Shown in pieces: positions 47,743 through 56,653 of a DNA stretch of 64,000 bases. Both the position numbers and the translations under genes were made by a program. Every line of letters begins with the position of its first letter. The first letter of the stretch is position 1. Source of the DNA: Sinosporangium siamense (lineage in GTDB: Bacteria > Actinomycetota > Actinomycetes > Streptosporangiales > Streptosporangiaceae); contig NZ_BOOW01000013.1 of NCBI RefSeq assembly GCF_016863435.1, positions 62,001-126,000 on the forward strand. The letters run 5' to 3'. A model generated the notes under the pieces. The model ran no database searches, was not told where the DNA came from, and was given only the letters and a program-made list of their open reading frames with translations.

Positions 47743-48171
47743 TCAGCTGAGCAGCTCGGCCTGCAGCGTGATGGTGGTGCCGGCCAGCGCCTTGGAGACG
47801 GGGCAGTTGGCCTTGGCGCCCTCGGCGGCGGCCTGGAAGTCCTCGGCGGAGATGCCGGGGACGTGCGCCTTGACCGAGATCACGATGCCGGTGATGCCCT
47901 CACCCGGCTGGAAGGTCACGTCGGCGCGGGTCTCGACGGCCTGCGGCGGCGTGCCCGCCTGGGCCAGGCCGTGGGACAGGGCCATCGAGAAGCAGGACGA
48001 GTGGGCGGCGGCGATGAGCTCCTCGGGGCTCGTCTTGCCGCCCGCCTGCTCGGCGCGGGAGGGCCACGAGACGTCGAAGGTGCCGACGCCCGAGGAGTCC
48101 AAGGACACCGTCCCGGAGCCGTCCAGCAGCGCGCCCTTCCACTGGGTCGTCGCGGTGCGGGTGGTCGCCAT
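47743..48171 (-). CDS. OsmC family peroxiredoxin
   Basis: 142 residues from ATG 48171, with AGGGAG upstream. The N-terminal WKGALLDGSGTVSLDSSG is typical of OsmC rather than Ohr. The two redox cysteines lie in AAHSSCFSMALSHGL and KANCPVSKALAG. It reduces organic hydroperoxides in the cytoplasm. It is a single gene between glgX and an AidB-like dehydrogenase. Confidence 0.93.
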   Translation of the reverse strand: MATTRTATTQWKGALLDGSGTVSLDSSGVGTFDVSWPSRAEQAGGKTSPEELIAAAHSSCFSMALSHGLAQAGTPPQAVETRADVTFQPGEGITGIVISVKAHVPGISAEDFQAAAEGAKANCPVSKALAGTTITLQAELLS

Positions 48172-48230
48172 ATGAGTTCTCCCTAGTCGATCGCATGCAT
48201 GCACGGGCTTCCCCGCGCGTCTGTCCGAGC

Positions 48231-49856
48231 CTATTGCCCCGGCACCGCCCGCCCGATCACCACGTCGAGATTCAGTCCGCGCGGCAGCATGCCGTAGGCT
48301 CCGCCGCGCTGTTCGCCCAGGCGGGAGGCACAGAACGCGTCGGCGACGGCTGCCGGGGCGAAGCGGACAAGCAGGGCGCCTTGCAGGGTCAGGGTGGCGA
48401 GTTCGGCTATGCCGCGTGCCCGGAATTCAGCCTCTTCGGGGTCGCTGAGCGTTTTGCGGAGGCGTTCTGCGGCTTCGTCGAGCCGGCGGTCGGCGCCGGC
48501 GGCGAGGGCGATCTCATCGTGAAGCGCCTCGACACTGTCGGCCTCGCGGGTCACGGCCCGCAGGAGGTCGAGAGCGGAGACGTTGCCCGACCCCTCCCAG
48601 ATGCCGTTAAGCGGAGATTCCCGGAAAAGCCGCGGCATCTGCGACTCCTCCACGTAGCCATTGCCGCCGAGGCACTCGAGTGCCTCGGCGGCGTGCCCCG
48701 GCGCACGCTTGCACACGTAGTACTTTCCGGCGGCCAATGCCGTACGGCGGAGGGCCGCCTCGGCCGTGTCCCCGCGGCCGGCCCGGTCCGTCGCCCCGGC
48801 CAGCCGCATCGCCAGGGCCGTGGCGGCCTCCGACTCCAGGGCCAGGTCGGCCAGGACGTTGCGCATGAGCGGCTGGTCGATGAGCTTGGCGCCGAAGGCG
48901 GCGCGGTGGCGCGCGTGATGGACGGCCCGGGTGACCCCGGCGCGCATGCCGGCGGCCGAGCCGATCAGGCAGTCGAGGCGGGTGAGGTTGACCATCTCCA
49001 GGATGGTGCGCACTCCTCGGCCCTCCTCGCCGACGAGGAAGGCGACGGCACGGTCGTACTCGACCTCGGCCGAGGCGTTGGAACGGTTGCCCAGCTTGTC
49101 CTTCAAGCGCATCAGCCGCATCGTGTTGCGCGAGCCGTCGGGCAACACCCGGGGCAGCAGGAAGCAGGACAGACCCCCTGGAGCCTGGGCGAGCACCAGG
49201 AAGACATCGCACATGGGGGCGGAGTTAAACCACTTGTGGCCGGTGAGGAGGTAGGAGCCGTCGCCGAGAGGTTCGGCGGCGGTCGTGTTGGCGCGGACGT
49301 CCGATCCGCCCTGCTTCTCGGTCATGGCCATGCCGGCCAGCACACCCCGCTTGGCGTCGCGGGGCCGCAGCCCGGGGTCGTAGGCGGCGGCGGTGAGCGC
49401 GGGTTCCCACACGGCGGCGAGCTCGGGGGAGTGGCGGAGCGCGGCGATCGAGGCGTAGGTCATGGAAACGGGGCAGCCGTGGCCCGCCTCCACCTGCGAC
49501 CACACGAAGAACTTCGCGGCCCGCGCCACATGCGCCCCTGGCTCCTCGCTCACCCAGGGGAGGGCGGCGAGGCCGCGCTCCACCGCCGTTCTCATCAGGT
49601 GGTGCCACGCCGGATGGAACTCGACCTCGTCGAGGCGGTTGCCGTACCGGTCGTGGGTGCGCAGAACGGGCGGATGCTCGTTGGCCAGCCGCCCCCATTC
49701 GGCGGCCTCCTCGGTGCCTGCCAGCACCCCAAGGGCGTGCAGGTCGCCGAGGGCGGAGGCGGCTCCCTCCCGCCCGACGGCCTCCAGCAGCGCCGGGTCC
49801 GCGGCCAGATCGTGTCCGGTCGCCGGAGGGACCTGGTTGAGGACTTCATGGGTCAC
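48231..49856 (-). CDS. Acyl-CoA dehydrogenase family protein, AidB-like
   Basis: 541 residues from GTG 49856, with GGAGG upstream; ATG 49868 would lie inside that site. The FAD-binding loop AMTEKQGGSDVRANTT, the segment TGHKWFNSAPMCDVFLVLAQ, and the unusually long C-terminal part match AidB rather than canonical acyl-CoA dehydrogenases. AidB protects DNA against alkylation by a still unclear mechanism, and related proteins may have lost dehydrogenase activity. LECLGGNGYVEES is the conserved C-terminal motif. Confidence 0.9.
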   Translation of the reverse strand: MTHEVLNQVPPATGHDLAADPALLEAVGREGAASALGDLHALGVLAGTEEAAEWGRLANEHPPVLRTHDRYGNRLDEVEFHPAWHHLMRTAVERGLAALPWVSEEPGAHVARAAKFFVWSQVEAGHGCPVSMTYASIAALRHSPELAAVWEPALTAAAYDPGLRPRDAKRGVLAGMAMTEKQGGSDVRANTTAAEPLGDGSYLLTGHKWFNSAPMCDVFLVLAQAPGGLSCFLLPRVLPDGSRNTMRLMRLKDKLGNRSNASAEVEYDRAVAFLVGEEGRGVRTILEMVNLTRLDCLIGSAAGMRAGVTRAVHHARHRAAFGAKLIDQPLMRNVLADLALESEAATALAMRLAGATDRAGRGDTAEAALRRTALAAGKYYVCKRAPGHAAEALECLGGNGYVEESQMPRLFRESPLNGIWEGSGNVSALDLLRAVTREADSVEALHDEIALAAGADRRLDEAAERLRKTLSDPEEAEFRARGIAELATLTLQGALLVRFAPAAVADAFCASRLGEQRGGAYGMLPRGLNLDVVIGRAVPGQ

Positions 49857-49962
49857 GGAGGCCTCCAAAATCGCGTTCGGTTTCGCTCTACCACCTTCTC
49901 ATTAGCCGCGATTCCTCCCTACGGAGGAGCATGTCCGGCCAATAGCGGGATAAGTTCTAGGA

Positions 49963-50658
49963 GTGAATGATTCTGGGCGAATCCGTGCCTCGGACGCTGA
50001 GCGCGAGGCCGTCGTTGAACGTCTCCGCGAGGCATCGGTGGAAGGCCGCCTGACCCTCGCGGAGCTGACCGAACGCACCGAGGCCGCCTACACCGCCCAC
50101 ACTTACGCCGAACTCGCAGTGATCACCTCGGACCTGCCCGCCGCGGGCACCGGCCCGGCCCCGCTCGCCACGCGGCCGGAGAACGGTGAGCGTAAGCGCA
50201 GGTGGTTCGTCGCGATCATGGGGGACACCAAGCGGCGCGGCAAGTGGCGTGTCGACCAGGAGATCGGCGCGGTCGCCGTCATGGGCGACGTCACCCTCGA
50301 CCTGCGCCAGGCCGAGGTGCGCGGCAGCCAGATCGACATCCGCGCCACCGCGGTCATGGGCGACGTGAAGATCATCGTCCCGGACGGCGTCGAGATCGAC
50401 CTTGAGGGCGTCGCCATCATGGGCGACAAGAAGGTCAAGGTCGAGGAGGCCGCCCCCGGCGTCAACGCACCGGTGATCAGGGTCCAGGCTTACGCGGTGA
50501 TGGGCGACGTCAAGATCATTGGCGACTCGCACGCGGATCCGGTGAAGATCGAGTGGTCGGCGTGGCGGGAGAAGTGGCGGGAAGTCCGCCGCGAACTCCT
50601 CGGCGAAGACCTCCCGCCGAGGCAGGTCCACGGACACAAGCCTCGCCACTGGAGCTAG
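49963..50658 (+). CDS. DUF1707 protein with LiaF/bactofilin-like beta repeat
   Basis: 231 residues from GTG 49963, which directly overlaps AGGAG, so the start may be leaderless. A DUF1707 module at the N-terminus (IRASDAEREAVVERLREA) is followed by five A-(I/V)-M-G-D repeats whose Met residues are at 86, 107, 132, 153 and 180. This is the rung pattern of a beta-solenoid, as in the C-terminal domain of LiaF-type cell-wall stress proteins. There is no membrane segment. It is probably a cytoplasmic envelope-stress component; partners are not visible. Confidence 0.8.
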   Translation: MNDSGRIRASDAEREAVVERLREASVEGRLTLAELTERTEAAYTAHTYAELAVITSDLPAAGTGPAPLATRPENGERKRRWFVAIMGDTKRRGKWRVDQEIGAVAVMGDVTLDLRQAEVRGSQIDIRATAVMGDVKIIVPDGVEIDLEGVAIMGDKKVKVEEAAPGVNAPVIRVQAYAVMGDVKIIGDSHADPVKIEWSAWREKWREVRRELLGEDLPPRQVHGHKPRHWS

Positions 50659-50904
50659 TACAGCAAACGCGACATTGGCCACATCAGTCGCAATCTCCGA
50701 GGGAGAATTCCCTTTCCACCTGAGCGAGCCGGGAATTTAGGCCAAACTGACCAGGTCAGGCACTTGCCTGCAAGGGCGACGAAGGTCGCCGGACCGGATG
50801 AACGCGGATAGCCCCTCCTATCTACGGCTACTATCGTTCGTCGGAGTCAGGAGTCAGGTGTGTTCGGCCTGGAGCCCCGCTGTGCCCAGGGGGAGGAGAA
50901 CTGC

Positions 50905-51903
50905 GTGGTGGCTGCGTCCCAGGTCGCCCGTTGGCATGGAATGACACGGGTCCTGGCGGTGTCCCTCGTCGCCACCACCGTGATGGTAGGCGCACCAGGA
51001 GCGGTGCACGCCAAGCCCAAGCCCAGCGTCAAACAGCTCCGGCAAGAGCTCAAGCAGCTCCAGAAGGAGTCCGACGGCTACATCGGGAAGTATTACGAAG
51101 GCCGCAGGAAACTGCAGAAGGCCGAGAAGGACGAGCGGGCCGCCCGCGAAGATCTCAAGACCTCCCAGGCGCGATTCGACAACGCGGCCAAGCAGCTGCG
51201 CCTCATCGCCGCCGAACGCTACCGCTCAGGCGGCTTCGAACCGACCGCCGCCATCATCGGAGGCACCGACCCGGCTGCCATGCTGGGCCAGCTCGCGCTC
51301 ACCGAACAGCTCATGCTGGAGCAGAACGCCCGGCTCAGCGGCTTCACCGAAGTGCGCGACAACCACAAACGCGCCCAGCTCGCCGCCACCGACCGCGCCA
51401 GGGAACTGCGAACCTCCCTTGACGAGCTCGAAACGCAGCGCAAGGACGCCGTGAAGGTCATCGAGCAGATCAAGGACAAGATCGACCTCCTGCACACCGC
51501 CCCCGGCGCCCGCGGCGACGGCACCTTCGTGCCCCAGCTCCCCGGCGGATCCGACAACATCACCCCGCGCATGCGCCTGGTCAGAAACCTCATCGTGGAA
51601 CGCTTCGGCGTGCCGTACGGCGTGGGCTGCTATCGCTCGATCAGAGACGGCGGCGAACACCCTCTCGGCCGCGCCTGCGACTTCATGCTCAGCCGAGGCG
51701 GCGCCATGCCGGGCGCCACCGAAACCCAGCGCGGTCACGACATCTCCAACTGGGTGGTCAAGAACGCCAAGCGGCTCGGCATCATGTACGTCATCTTCCG
51801 GCAGCGCATCTGGCACGTACGCACCGGCAGCTGGCGCACCATGTCCGACCGCGGCGGCGCCACAGCCAACCACTACGACCACCCGCACATCTCGGTGTAT
51901 TAG
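50905..51903 (+). CDS. Secreted coiled-coil protein with LAS/M15-type peptidase signature
   Basis: 332 residues from GTG 50905, with GGGAGGAG six bases upstream; ATG 50941 would give a shorter signal peptide. The signal peptide ends near APGAVHA, then a long coiled coil (LRQELKQLQKESDGYI and onward) covers about 45-205. The C-terminal domain, similar to ARB_07466-like domains, has HPLGRACDF with H252 and D259 (H-x6-D) and HYDHPHISV with H326 and H328 (H-x-H). That is the zinc-binding pattern of LAS peptidases such as VanY and hedgehog-type enzymes. It probably acts on peptidoglycan. Confidence 0.8.
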   Translation: MVAASQVARWHGMTRVLAVSLVATTVMVGAPGAVHAKPKPSVKQLRQELKQLQKESDGYIGKYYEGRRKLQKAEKDERAAREDLKTSQARFDNAAKQLRLIAAERYRSGGFEPTAAIIGGTDPAAMLGQLALTEQLMLEQNARLSGFTEVRDNHKRAQLAATDRARELRTSLDELETQRKDAVKVIEQIKDKIDLLHTAPGARGDGTFVPQLPGGSDNITPRMRLVRNLIVERFGVPYGVGCYRSIRDGGEHPLGRACDFMLSRGGAMPGATETQRGHDISNWVVKNAKRLGIMYVIFRQRIWHVRTGSWRTMSDRGGATANHYDHPHISVY

Positions 51904-52027
51904 CTCGATGCCTGGCGTAGCGCTCGCAGGACAGCGTTGTGGGCGTGATGTGTGCCGGCGGGGGCCGGGGTAGTGCGGGGGCGGATCTCGTTGATCAGAA
52001 TGTTCCAGGTGGGCCTAGGAGGGCGTC

Positions 52028-52063
52028 AAAAAGCCGGCGGCGCGGGTCAAGCCCGCGCCGCCG
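52028..52063 (-). terminator. Rho-independent terminator of glyA
   Basis: CGGCGGCGCGGG (52035-52046) and CCCGCGCCGCCG (52052-52063) form a perfect 12-base-pair stem. On the minus strand it is followed by a T-run (complement of 52028-52032), 16 bases after the glyA stop. Confidence 0.85.
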
Positions 52064-52078
52064 TACAACGAACGAAGA

Positions 52079-53326
52079 TCAGAGCCCAGGCGTCGGGAAG
52101 CCCGCCGTCAGCTCGCTGACCTCGCTGTGCACGCGGGTGATCACGTCCTCGGCGTCGCCCTTGGCGAGGGCCGTGACGACCTCGTCCATCCAGGCGCCGA
52201 TCTGGCGCATCTCCGCCTCGCCCATGCCCCGGCTGGTGACCGACGGGGTGCCGATGCGGATGCCCGACGGGTCGAAGGGCTTGCGCGGGTCGTAAGGCAC
52301 CGAGTTGTAGTTGGTCTCCAGCCCGGCCCGGTCGAGGGCCTGGGCGGCCGGCTTGCCGGCGACGCCCTTGGAGGTGAGGTCGATGAGGATCAGGTGGTTG
52401 TCGGTGCCGCCGGAGACCAGGTCGAAGCCGCGGGCGAGCAGCTCGTCGGCGAGGGCCTTGGCGTTGGCGACCACCTGGTGGGCGTAGGCCTTGAACTCGT
52501 CGGTCGAGGCTTCCTTGAGGGCCACGGCGATGGCGGCGGTGGTGTGGTTGTGCGGGCCGCCCTGGAGGCCGGGGAAGACGGCCTTGTTGAGGGCCGTGGC
52601 GTGCTCGTCGGCGGTGGCCATGAGCATGGCGCCGCGCGGGCCGCGCAGGGTCTTGTGGGTGGTGGTGGAGATCACGTCGGCGTGGCCGACGGGTGAGGGG
52701 TGGGCGCCGCCGGCGACGAGGCCCGCGATGTGGGCGATGTCGGCCGCGAGCACGGCGCCGACCTCACGGGCGATCTCGGCGAACGCCGGGAAGTCGATCG
52801 TGCGCGGGATGGCGGTGCCGCCGCAGAAGATCAGCTTGGGGCGGTGCTCCAGCGCGAGGGCCCGCACCTCGTCGAAGTCGATGCGGCCGGTGTCCTGGCG
52901 CACGCTGTAGCGCACCGGGTTGAACCACTTGCCGGTGGCGGACACGGACCAGCCGTGCGTGAGGTGGCCGCCGAAGGGCAGCCCCATGCCGAGCACGGTG
53001 TCACCGGGGTTGAGGAACGCGAGGTAGATCGCCAGGTTGGCGGGCGAGCCGGAGTAGGGCTGCACGTTGGCGTGGTTGACGCCGAACAGCGCCTTGGCCC
53101 GCTCGACCGCGATGGTCTCGACCTGGTCGATGACCTGCTGCCCCTCGTAGTAACGCTTGCCGGCGTAACCCTCGGAGTATTTGTTGGTGAGCACCGTGCC
53201 GGTGGCCTCGAGGACCGCCTTGGAGACATAGTTCTCCGAAGGGATCAACTTGACAGTGTCGGCCTGCCGGCGCTCTTCGGCGGCGATGAGACCGGCGATC
53301 TCGGGATCTACATGAGCGAGGCTCAT
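52079..53326 (-). CDS. glyA: Serine hydroxymethyltransferase
   Basis: 415 residues from ATG 53326, with AAGGAGGGG upstream. The PLP-binding Lys225 lies in STTTHKTLRGPRG. VKLIPSENYVSK at the N-terminus and GGTDNHLILIDL in the large domain are family motifs. It interconverts serine and glycine while charging tetrahydrofolate. It has its own terminator (52028-52063). Confidence 0.97.
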   Translation of the reverse strand: MSLAHVDPEIAGLIAAEERRQADTVKLIPSENYVSKAVLEATGTVLTNKYSEGYAGKRYYEGQQVIDQVETIAVERAKALFGVNHANVQPYSGSPANLAIYLAFLNPGDTVLGMGLPFGGHLTHGWSVSATGKWFNPVRYSVRQDTGRIDFDEVRALALEHRPKLIFCGGTAIPRTIDFPAFAEIAREVGAVLAADIAHIAGLVAGGAHPSPVGHADVISTTTHKTLRGPRGAMLMATADEHATALNKAVFPGLQGGPHNHTTAAIAVALKEASTDEFKAYAHQVVANAKALADELLARGFDLVSGGTDNHLILIDLTSKGVAGKPAAQALDRAGLETNYNSVPYDPRKPFDPSGIRIGTPSVTSRGMGEAEMRQIGAWMDEVVTALAKGDAEDVITRVHSEVSELTAGFPTPGL

Positions 53327-53435
53327 AACCCCTCCTTGAGTGGACATCGTCGAATTGCCATGCGGAGGCCCAGGCGCCCGAACTCCGCACATCGCTCCCC
53401 GGTGGTGTGCCCCACCCCAACGCGCCGGTCGCGTC

Positions 53436-54413
53436 CTAGACGATAGCGGACCCGCGACCTGCGCGGGTCGTGCCCTCCGCCGGCCAGAGCCGGTCCACCT
53501 CGGCGTTGAGGGTCGCCCCGATGAGTACGGCGAGAGCCGTGATGTAGAGCCAGAGCAACACGGCCACCGGCGCGGCGAGCGAGCCGTACACCGACAGGGG
53601 GCTGAACCACGCGGCCAGCACCGCCCGCAGCACGGCCGCGCACACGATCCATATGAACAGGGCCAGCAGCGCCCCCGGCATCTCCCGCCACCACCGCGTC
53701 CGCACGGGCACGCTCACGTGGTAGAGCAGCGTCAGGAAGAGCACCGACCCCACGATCACCACGGGCCAGTAGAGCATGCTCACCAGCCCCGCCTGCTGCG
53801 GCAGCGCCGCCTGGAGCAGCGTCGGCCCCACCACCAGCACCGGCATCACGATGATCCCGATGAGCAGCGACACGAGGTAGAGCCCGAAGGACATGAGCCG
53901 GGTGCGGATGATCCCGCGCTCCTCGCCGAGTCCGTAGGCCACCGAGATCAGGTCGACGTAGACGAACAGCGCCCGCGACCCCGACCACAGCGACAACACG
54001 AATCCCAGTGAGATCAGCGACACCGTGCCCTGGTCCACGCCTCTTAAGACGTCGTCGATGAGCGGCGTGACGACACGGTCGACCGCGTTCTCGGTGAAGA
54101 GCAGGTGGGCCTGCTGCTCGACCCAGGAGCGGATGTCCACCACCGTGGACGGGCCGAGCACGGTGCTGAGGTGGGCCAGGACGCCGACGAGGCCGAGCAC
54201 GAAAGGGGGCAGGGACAGCAGAGCGAAGAAGGCCGCCTCGCCGGCGAGCCCGGTGACGCGATAGGTGATGCCCGCCATGGTGGTCGAGCGCACAAGCGCC
54301 CAGGCGTCGGTGCCCTTGATCCAGGTCAGCCCCGCTCTGGTGCGCGTGACGGCCCAGCGACGGCCGCGTCTGGCGCGGCCGGTCCGCTGTGGCGGGGCTT
54401 CGGTGGACGTCAT
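53436..54413 (-). CDS. YihY/BrkB family membrane protein
   Basis: 325 residues from ATG 54413, with AGGTGTT before it; a longer frame upstream is not needed. Six membrane helices are predicted. GLAGEAAFFALLSLPPFVLG and LVSLISLGFVLSLWSGSRALF, then GALLALFIWIVCAAVLRAVL and LLWLYITALAVLIGATLNAE match the YihY family once called ribonuclease BN. The function is uncertain; it is probably an envelope transporter or flippase-like protein. It lies 109 bases upstream of glyA. Confidence 0.88.
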   Translation of the reverse strand: MTSTEAPPQRTGRARRGRRWAVTRTRAGLTWIKGTDAWALVRSTTMAGITYRVTGLAGEAAFFALLSLPPFVLGLVGVLAHLSTVLGPSTVVDIRSWVEQQAHLLFTENAVDRVVTPLIDDVLRGVDQGTVSLISLGFVLSLWSGSRALFVYVDLISVAYGLGEERGIIRTRLMSFGLYLVSLLIGIIVMPVLVVGPTLLQAALPQQAGLVSMLYWPVVIVGSVLFLTLLYHVSVPVRTRWWREMPGALLALFIWIVCAAVLRAVLAAWFSPLSVYGSLAAPVAVLLWLYITALAVLIGATLNAEVDRLWPAEGTTRAGRGSAIV

Positions 54414-54587
54414 AACACCTAACGGTATTGCCACACCTCCCATCCCCGCGCCTATCAGCAATTTTTTCCTGTTTTGCGGAGAAGATGGCGTTGCTGAGGG
54501 GACGGATGAGGCGGCTGATGCGTCACTGATCTCAGCGGACGCGTCCGAAGTGTGGACCCGACATTGGACATTCAGGATGGGGCAGGT

Positions 54588-54683
54588 ATGGTTTTGGACA
54601 TGCCTGCGGACCCGATGCTCGTCGTGCGACGTCACGTCGACTTTCTACGTGTCCGCAGTGCCATCTGTCGCGACGCCCGTTGA
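54588..54683 (+). CDS. Cysteine-containing leader peptide upstream of sir
   Basis: 31 residues from ATG 54588, with GGATGGGGCAGGT before it. The core RRHVDFLRVRSAIC matches the actinobacterial putative leader peptides (RRHVDLxRxxSAxC) found in front of sulfur-assimilation genes. A single Cys codon (TGT) sits five codons before the stop. Ribosome pausing at this codon when cysteine is scarce is the likely control, as known for cysteine-responsive uORFs in mycobacteria. The sir gene starts 147 bases later. Confidence 0.8.
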   Translation: MVLDMPADPMLVVRRHVDFLRVRSAICRDAR

Positions 54684-54710
54684 ACCCCGCACCTGACTGT
54701 TGCCAGCAGG

Positions 54711-54788
54711 GCGCGCGACAGGCGTCTTGATCCTCACCTCCAAGACCCCCGGACTCAACGATGAGACGGGCGGTCGCCTGTGCCGCGC
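54711..54788 (+). promoter_or_regulatory. Possible attenuation stem-loop between leader peptide and sir
   Basis: ACAGGCG (54718-54724) is complementary to CGCCTGT (54775-54781), and the flanks GCGCGCG and GCCGCGCG extend the pairing imperfectly, closing a loop of about 50 bases. It could be the structure toggled by translation of the leader peptide. Folding has not been computed. Confidence 0.4.
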
Positions 54789-54830
54789 GTCCGTGACGCC
54801 GAATCCCTGTGAAGACGTAAGGACGCGCAC

Positions 54831-56513
54831 ATGACGACCCCGGCCAGGCCAGCCAGCCGGCACCACAAGCGCCCCAAGGGCGAAGGCCAGTGGGCCCTCG
54901 GCTATCGCGAGCCGCTTAACAAAAACGAAGAGAACAAGAAGAACGACGACGGGCTCAACGTCCGTCAGCGGATCATCGACATCTATTCCAAGGGCGGGTT
55001 CGACTCGATCGATCCCTCCGACCTACGCGGCCGTTTCCGATGGTTCGGTCTCTACACCCAGCGCCGCCCCGGCATCGACGGCGGCAAGACCGCCATCCTG
55101 GAGCCGGAGGAGCTGGACGACCGTTATTTCATGCTCCGCGTGCGCATCGACGGCGGCCAGCTCAGCCTTGAGCAGCTCCGGGTGATCGCCGACATCTCCA
55201 ACAAGTACGGCAGGGGCACCGCCGACGTCACCGACCGGCAGAACATCCAGCTCCACTGGATCGAGGTCGAGTCCGTGCCCGCGATCTGGGAGGCCCTGGA
55301 GGCGGTAGGCCTGTCGACCACCGAGGCCTGCGGCGACACGCCGCGTGTGATCCTCGGGTGTCCGCTGGCCGGCATCGACGCCGAGGAGACGATCGACGGC
55401 ACCAAGCCGATCGAGCAGATCTTCGAGCGCTACATCGGCGACGCCGCCTTCTCCAACCTGCCGCGCAAGTTCAAGGCCGCGGTCAGCGGCTGCACCGCCC
55501 ACTGCACCGTCCACGAGATCAACGACGTGGCGTTCGTGGGCGTGGTGAACGAGGCAGGGGAGCGCGGCTACGACATCTGGGTGGGCGGCGGCCTGTCGAC
55601 CAACCCGATGTTCGCCAAGCGACTTGGCGCGTTCGTCTCCGAGGAGCGTGTGCCCGAGGTCTACGCGGGCGTCTGCGGCGTCTTCCGCGACTACGGCTAC
55701 CGCCGGCTCCGCCACCGGGCCAGGATCAAGTTCCTGGTCAACGACTGGGGCGCGGAGAGGTTCCGCGAGGTCCTGGAGAAGGAATACCTCGGCTACGCCC
55801 TGCCCGACGGCCCGGCCCCCGAGGCCCCGCGCGGCGGCAGGCGCGACCACGTCGGCGTGCACCCGCAGCGCGACGGCAACTTCTACGTCGGGTTCGCGCC
55901 GAAGGTGGGCCGGCTCGACGGCGACAAGCTCCACCTGATCGCCGACATCGCCGAGCGGCACGGGTCCGGGCGGGTGCGCACCACCGTCGAGCAGAAGATG
56001 GTCATCCTGGACGTCGCCCCCGACCAGGTGGACAGCATCGTCGCCGACCTGGAGGCCGCGGACCTCCAGGTCAACCCCTCGACGTTCCGCCGCCAGACGA
56101 TGGCCTGCACCGGCATCGAATACTGCAAGCTGGCCATCGTCGAGACCAAGGGCCTGGCGGGCAAGCTCATCGACGAGCTCGAGCAGCGCCTGCCCGACTT
56201 CAAGGACCCGCTGACCATCAACGTCAACGGCTGCCCCAACTCCTGCGCGCGCATCCAGGTCGCCGACATCGGCCTCAAGGGCCAGCTGGTCGTCAACGAC
56301 AAGGGCGAGCAGGTGGAGGGCTTCCAGATCCACCTCGGCGGCTCGGTCGGCCTCAATCCCGTCTTCGGCCGCAAGGTCCGCGGGCTCAAGGCCACCGCCG
56401 ATGAACTGCCCGACTATGTGGAGAGGGTGCTGAAGAACTTCGAGGCCCAGAAGAACGAGGGTGAGACCTTCGCCGCCTGGGTCGCCCGCGCCGACGACGC
56501 GGATCTGAAATGA
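54831..56513 (+). CDS. sir: Ferredoxin-dependent sulfite (nitrite) reductase
   Basis: 560 residues from ATG 54831, with TAAGGA seven bases upstream. The siroheme-[4Fe-4S] ligands are C426 and C432 (CTGIEYC) and C468 and C472 (CPNSC). Two repeated sulfite/nitrite reductase ferredoxin-like halves are present. The linked cysH, zinc-ribbon and chelatase genes point to sulfite reduction to sulfide rather than nitrite assimilation. ATGA overlap couples it to the next small gene. Confidence 0.93.
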   Translation: MTTPARPASRHHKRPKGEGQWALGYREPLNKNEENKKNDDGLNVRQRIIDIYSKGGFDSIDPSDLRGRFRWFGLYTQRRPGIDGGKTAILEPEELDDRYFMLRVRIDGGQLSLEQLRVIADISNKYGRGTADVTDRQNIQLHWIEVESVPAIWEALEAVGLSTTEACGDTPRVILGCPLAGIDAEETIDGTKPIEQIFERYIGDAAFSNLPRKFKAAVSGCTAHCTVHEINDVAFVGVVNEAGERGYDIWVGGGLSTNPMFAKRLGAFVSEERVPEVYAGVCGVFRDYGYRRLRHRARIKFLVNDWGAERFREVLEKEYLGYALPDGPAPEAPRGGRRDHVGVHPQRDGNFYVGFAPKVGRLDGDKLHLIADIAERHGSGRVRTTVEQKMVILDVAPDQVDSIVADLEAADLQVNPSTFRRQTMACTGIEYCKLAIVETKGLAGKLIDELEQRLPDFKDPLTINVNGCPNSCARIQVADIGLKGQLVVNDKGEQVEGFQIHLGGSVGLNPVFGRKVRGLKATADELPDYVERVLKNFEAQKNEGETFAAWVARADDADLK

Positions 56514-56653
56514 CCGAGAGAGCCGTTCCCTTCCATTGCCCGTATTGCGGTGACGAAGACCTCGAACCCTATGAGACCGACGGCGGGTGGTACTGCAGGT
56601 CGTGCGCCCGCGCCTTCAAGCTGAAGTTCCTCGGGATCGGAGTACGAAGTTGA
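56510..56653 (+). CDS. Small zinc-ribbon protein between sir and cysH
   Basis: 47 residues from ATG 56510, which overlaps the sir stop by ATGA. Two CxxC pairs, C10/C13 (HCPYCG) and C29/C32 (WYCRSCAR), form a zinc ribbon, followed by a basic tail. Its own stop overlaps the TTG start of cysH. This small gene sits at the same place in Streptomyces sulfate clusters. It may be a scaffold or a regulator; function unknown. Confidence 0.85.
   Translation: MTERAVPFHCPYCGDEDLEPYETDGGWYCRSCARAFKLKFLGIGVRS

Noticed and set aside
50659-50904. c-di-AMP riboswitch before the secreted LAS-type protein
   Set aside because: Such switches often precede cell-wall hydrolase genes in actinomycetes, but the conserved blocks are not visible in this 246-base leader.
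54414-54830. N-terminal extension of the YihY/BrkB protein to 54635
   Set aside because: The added residues are Ser/Ala-rich and atypical, ATG 54413 has a suitable ribosome-binding site, and the region is the sir leader on the other strand.
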